Below are positions 61,801-64,000 of a stretch of 64,000 nucleotides of DNA, one piece after another. The notes below the pieces were generated by a model, which did not search any database, was not told the origin of the DNA, and saw only the letters and a list, made by a program, of their open reading frames with translations. How positions within the stretch are numbered: position 1 is the stretch's first letter; each line of letters begins with the position of its first letter. The translations under genes and the position numbers were made by a program. The DNA comes from Eptesicus fuscus (Eukaryota; Chordata; Mammalia; Chiroptera; Vespertilionidae): the NCBI RefSeq assembly GCF_027574615.1, contig NC_072476.1, positions 77,147,557 to 77,211,556 of the forward strand. Direction: 5' to 3'.

Positions 61801-62294
61801 TAAGGTTTAGTTCCAGTTACTTTTTCTATAATTACAGGGGACATACAAATCCAGAGTTGTAGTGTCACTAGGGTGCCATGTGACATCATATCGCCTTCTA
61901 TCATCCCAGTCTTCCGTGCTTCCAAGATACCTCTTAATCTAGGTGGAAGGGAGGTCCTTCCCCTTGTGTAGATACCTCTTGAGGTATTTACCTGGCTCAT
62001 AACAATTCTCTCTTCTGTGGGACTGGCCCTGATACACAGTAGATTTCAGATGTAACTAACAGAAAACACAACTTATAAAGATTTTTAAGTAATAAAGGAA
62101 ATTTATTGTCTATATCTGTTAAGTCCATCTGGTCCAACAGAGTGTAAGCTTTAGGCGAGGCTTACTCCAGTAGCTGAGGGATAGTACTGAATACATGGTG
62201 TCTCAGGGCTCCCTAATGAAAATGTTTCCTTAAAGTTTGGGACCCAAACTGTTATAATATCATTTCTGCTGCATTCTGTTAATTTAAAAAAAAG

Positions 62295-64000
62295 TCACAG
62301 AAAAAAAGAAAATCATCAAATTACACAAGAAAAGAGCTAAAGAAAAAGGAACAAAACTATTATAAAACAGCTAGAAGACAATTACCAGAATACCAATAAG
62401 TCCAACCTATCAGTAATTGCTTTAAATGTAAAATAAATTCTTCAATCAAAAGACATAGAGTGGCTGAATGGATTAAAAAAACACACAAAAAGACCCATAT
62501 GGGTTACCTACAAGAGACCCACTTTCGATGTAAGAACATAGAGACTGAAAGAGAAGTGATGAAAAAAGATTTTCCATGCAAATGGGAACCAGAAAAAAGC
62601 TGGAGTAGCTACACTTATATCAGAAAAAATAGATTTTAAGACAAAGACTGGAACAAGTGGCAAAGAAGGTCATTATATAATGATAAAGTGGTTAATCCAA
62701 CAAGAGAATATAATAATTCTAAATATTTATGTACCCAACATAGGAGTACCAAAATATACAAATCGAGTATTAATAGACCAAAAGTGAGAAACAGACAGCA
62801 ATACAATAATAGGAGACTTTAATACTTTACTTTTGTCAAATAAATAGATCATCCAGATGGAAAATCAATAAGGAAACACTGGCCTCAAATGACTTGTTAA
62901 ACTAGATGAACTTAACAGACATATATAGAACGTTCCAAAAACAACAGAATATACATTCTTTTCAAGTGTACATGAAACATATTCCAGGACAGATCATATG
63001 TTAGGCCACAAAATAAGTCTTAATAAATATAAAAGGAATGAAATTATATCAGGTATGTTTTTTGACCACAGTAGTGTGAAACTAGAATTCAAGAGCAAGA
63101 GAAAAAAACTGAAAAAATCCACAAATATGTGGGGATTAAACAACCAATGGGTCAAAGAAGAAACCAAAAAATAAATAAAAAATATCTTAAGAGAGATGAA
63201 AGTAAAATTAAAGCATACTAAAACTTCCGAGATGTAGCCAAAGCAGTTATAAGAGGGAGGTTCATAATGATAAACACCTACATTAAGAAGTAAGAAAGTT
63301 CTCAAATAGACAGCCTAACTTTACACCTCAAGGAACCAGAAAAATGAGAACTAAGCTCAAAGTTACTGGAAGGAAGGAAATAACAGATCAGAGTGGAAAT
63401 AAATAAAATAGACAATACCAAAAAAATCAATAAAAGTAAGAGGTTTTTTAAAGATAAACAGATAAACCTTTAGATAGATTCACAAAGAAAAACAGAGAGA
63501 GGACTCAAAATCAGAAATGAAAGAGGAAGCATTACACTGATAGCACAGAAATATGGAGGATCATTTAAGGGACTGTAATTGCACACCAGAAAAATGAACA
63601 AATTAGAAGAAATGGATAAATTCCTAGAAACATACAACCCACCAAGATTGAATCATGAATAAATAGAAAATCTAAAAAGTCTCCAGTAGGCAGTAAGAAG
63701 ATTGAATCAGTAATCAAAAACTTCTCAACAAACAAAAGTTCAGGATCATATAGCTTCACTGGTGAATTCTAGCAAACATTTAAAGGAGAACTAACACCAA
63801 TACTTCTCAAACTCTTCAAAAAAGTAGAAGAGGAGGAGACACTTCCGAACTTATTTTACAAGTTCAGCATTACCCTCATACTAAAATCAGAAAAGGACAC
63901 TAGGAGAAAAGAAATTACATGTCAATATTCCTGATAAACATTGATGCAAAAACCCTCAACAAAATATTACCAAACTGAAATCAACAAGACAATACAAGGT
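62295..64000 (+). pseudogene. decayed LINE-1 ORF2 (endonuclease through early reverse transcriptase), continues past the right edge
   Basis: Sense-strand L1. ORF2 homology starts near 62400 (AATCAAAAGACATAGAGTGG region, the N-terminal endonuclease) and proceeds in order: GGTTACCTACAAGAGACCCA, TATATAATGATAAAGTGG, TTATGTACCCAACATAGGAG, AGGACAGATCATATGTTAGG, AACAACCAATGGGTCAAAGA and TTCACTGGTGAATTCTAGCA near 63755, by which point reverse-transcriptase-side sequence is reached. Frameshifts and stops throughout leave no frame of more than about 100 codons on the sense strand. It resembles L1M-age copies and is non-functional. Confidence 0.9.

Noticed and set aside
62994..63305. 103-codon antisense open frame
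   Set aside because: Antisense of the AT-rich LINE-1 ORF2 copy; a shadow frame.
1..64000. CRISPR array, operons, tRNA or rRNA genes, or an undescribed multi-gene system
   Set aside because: The window is vertebrate intron and intergenic DNA. Regular spacing occurs only in the minisatellite and simple repeats, and tRNA-like boxes only within SINE heads. Nothing supports a defence or biosynthetic system.

Overview
This is a mammalian genomic window, almost certainly from a vespertilionid bat. The lineage call rests on the repeats: five HeliBat-type Helitron copies (ends resembling TCCTATATAATAAAAG and CGGGCCTCTAG), Ves-type tRNA-derived SINEs with clear target-site duplications, piggyBac-type elements flanked by TTAA, and a 69-bp hAT MITE with a perfect 8-bp duplication. 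This mix of rolling-circle and cut-and-paste elements is known from vesper bats. Older mammal-wide repeats (MIR, L2, hAT-Charlie/MER, LINE-1) fill much of the rest.

One protein-coding gene is recognisable: PIK3R1, encoding the p85-alpha regulatory subunit of class IA PI3-kinase, on the minus strand. The window holds its 5' part. A CpG-island promoter and presumed non-coding exon 1 lie at about 36.3-38.3 kb. Intron 1 (about 9.2 kb) follows. Exon 2 (28177 down to 27471) carries 373 nt of 5' UTR and then codons 1-111 plus one base. The first 27.5 kb of the window is the start of intron 2. The coding part gives the complete SH3 domain and the first proline-rich motif. The RhoGAP-like, SH2 and p110-binding regions, and the p55/p50 promoters, would lie beyond the left edge.

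The 38.3-64 kb half lies upstream of the promoter and shows no supportable exon. It is intergenic sequence made of ancient repeats with younger bat insertions: a head-to-tail pair of Helitrons at 47.0-48.1 kb, the second holding a 32-bp minisatellite; a piggyBac-type MITE at 52.9 kb; a Helitron nested in a LINE-like repeat at 57.7 kb; a Ves SINE at 60.4 kb; a 62-bp TTAA-flanked palindromic element at 60.8 kb; and a decayed LINE-1 ORF2 running off the right edge.

I found no undescribed multi-gene system. The observations most worth checking are the uORF-rich PIK3R1 leader, whose last uORF overlaps the main start as ATGA; an apparent Gly27Asp change in the SH3 domain; a diverged duplication of about 220 bp in intron 2; a poly(A)-only insertion flanked by a 13-bp duplication; and the tandem Helitron/minisatellite locus.
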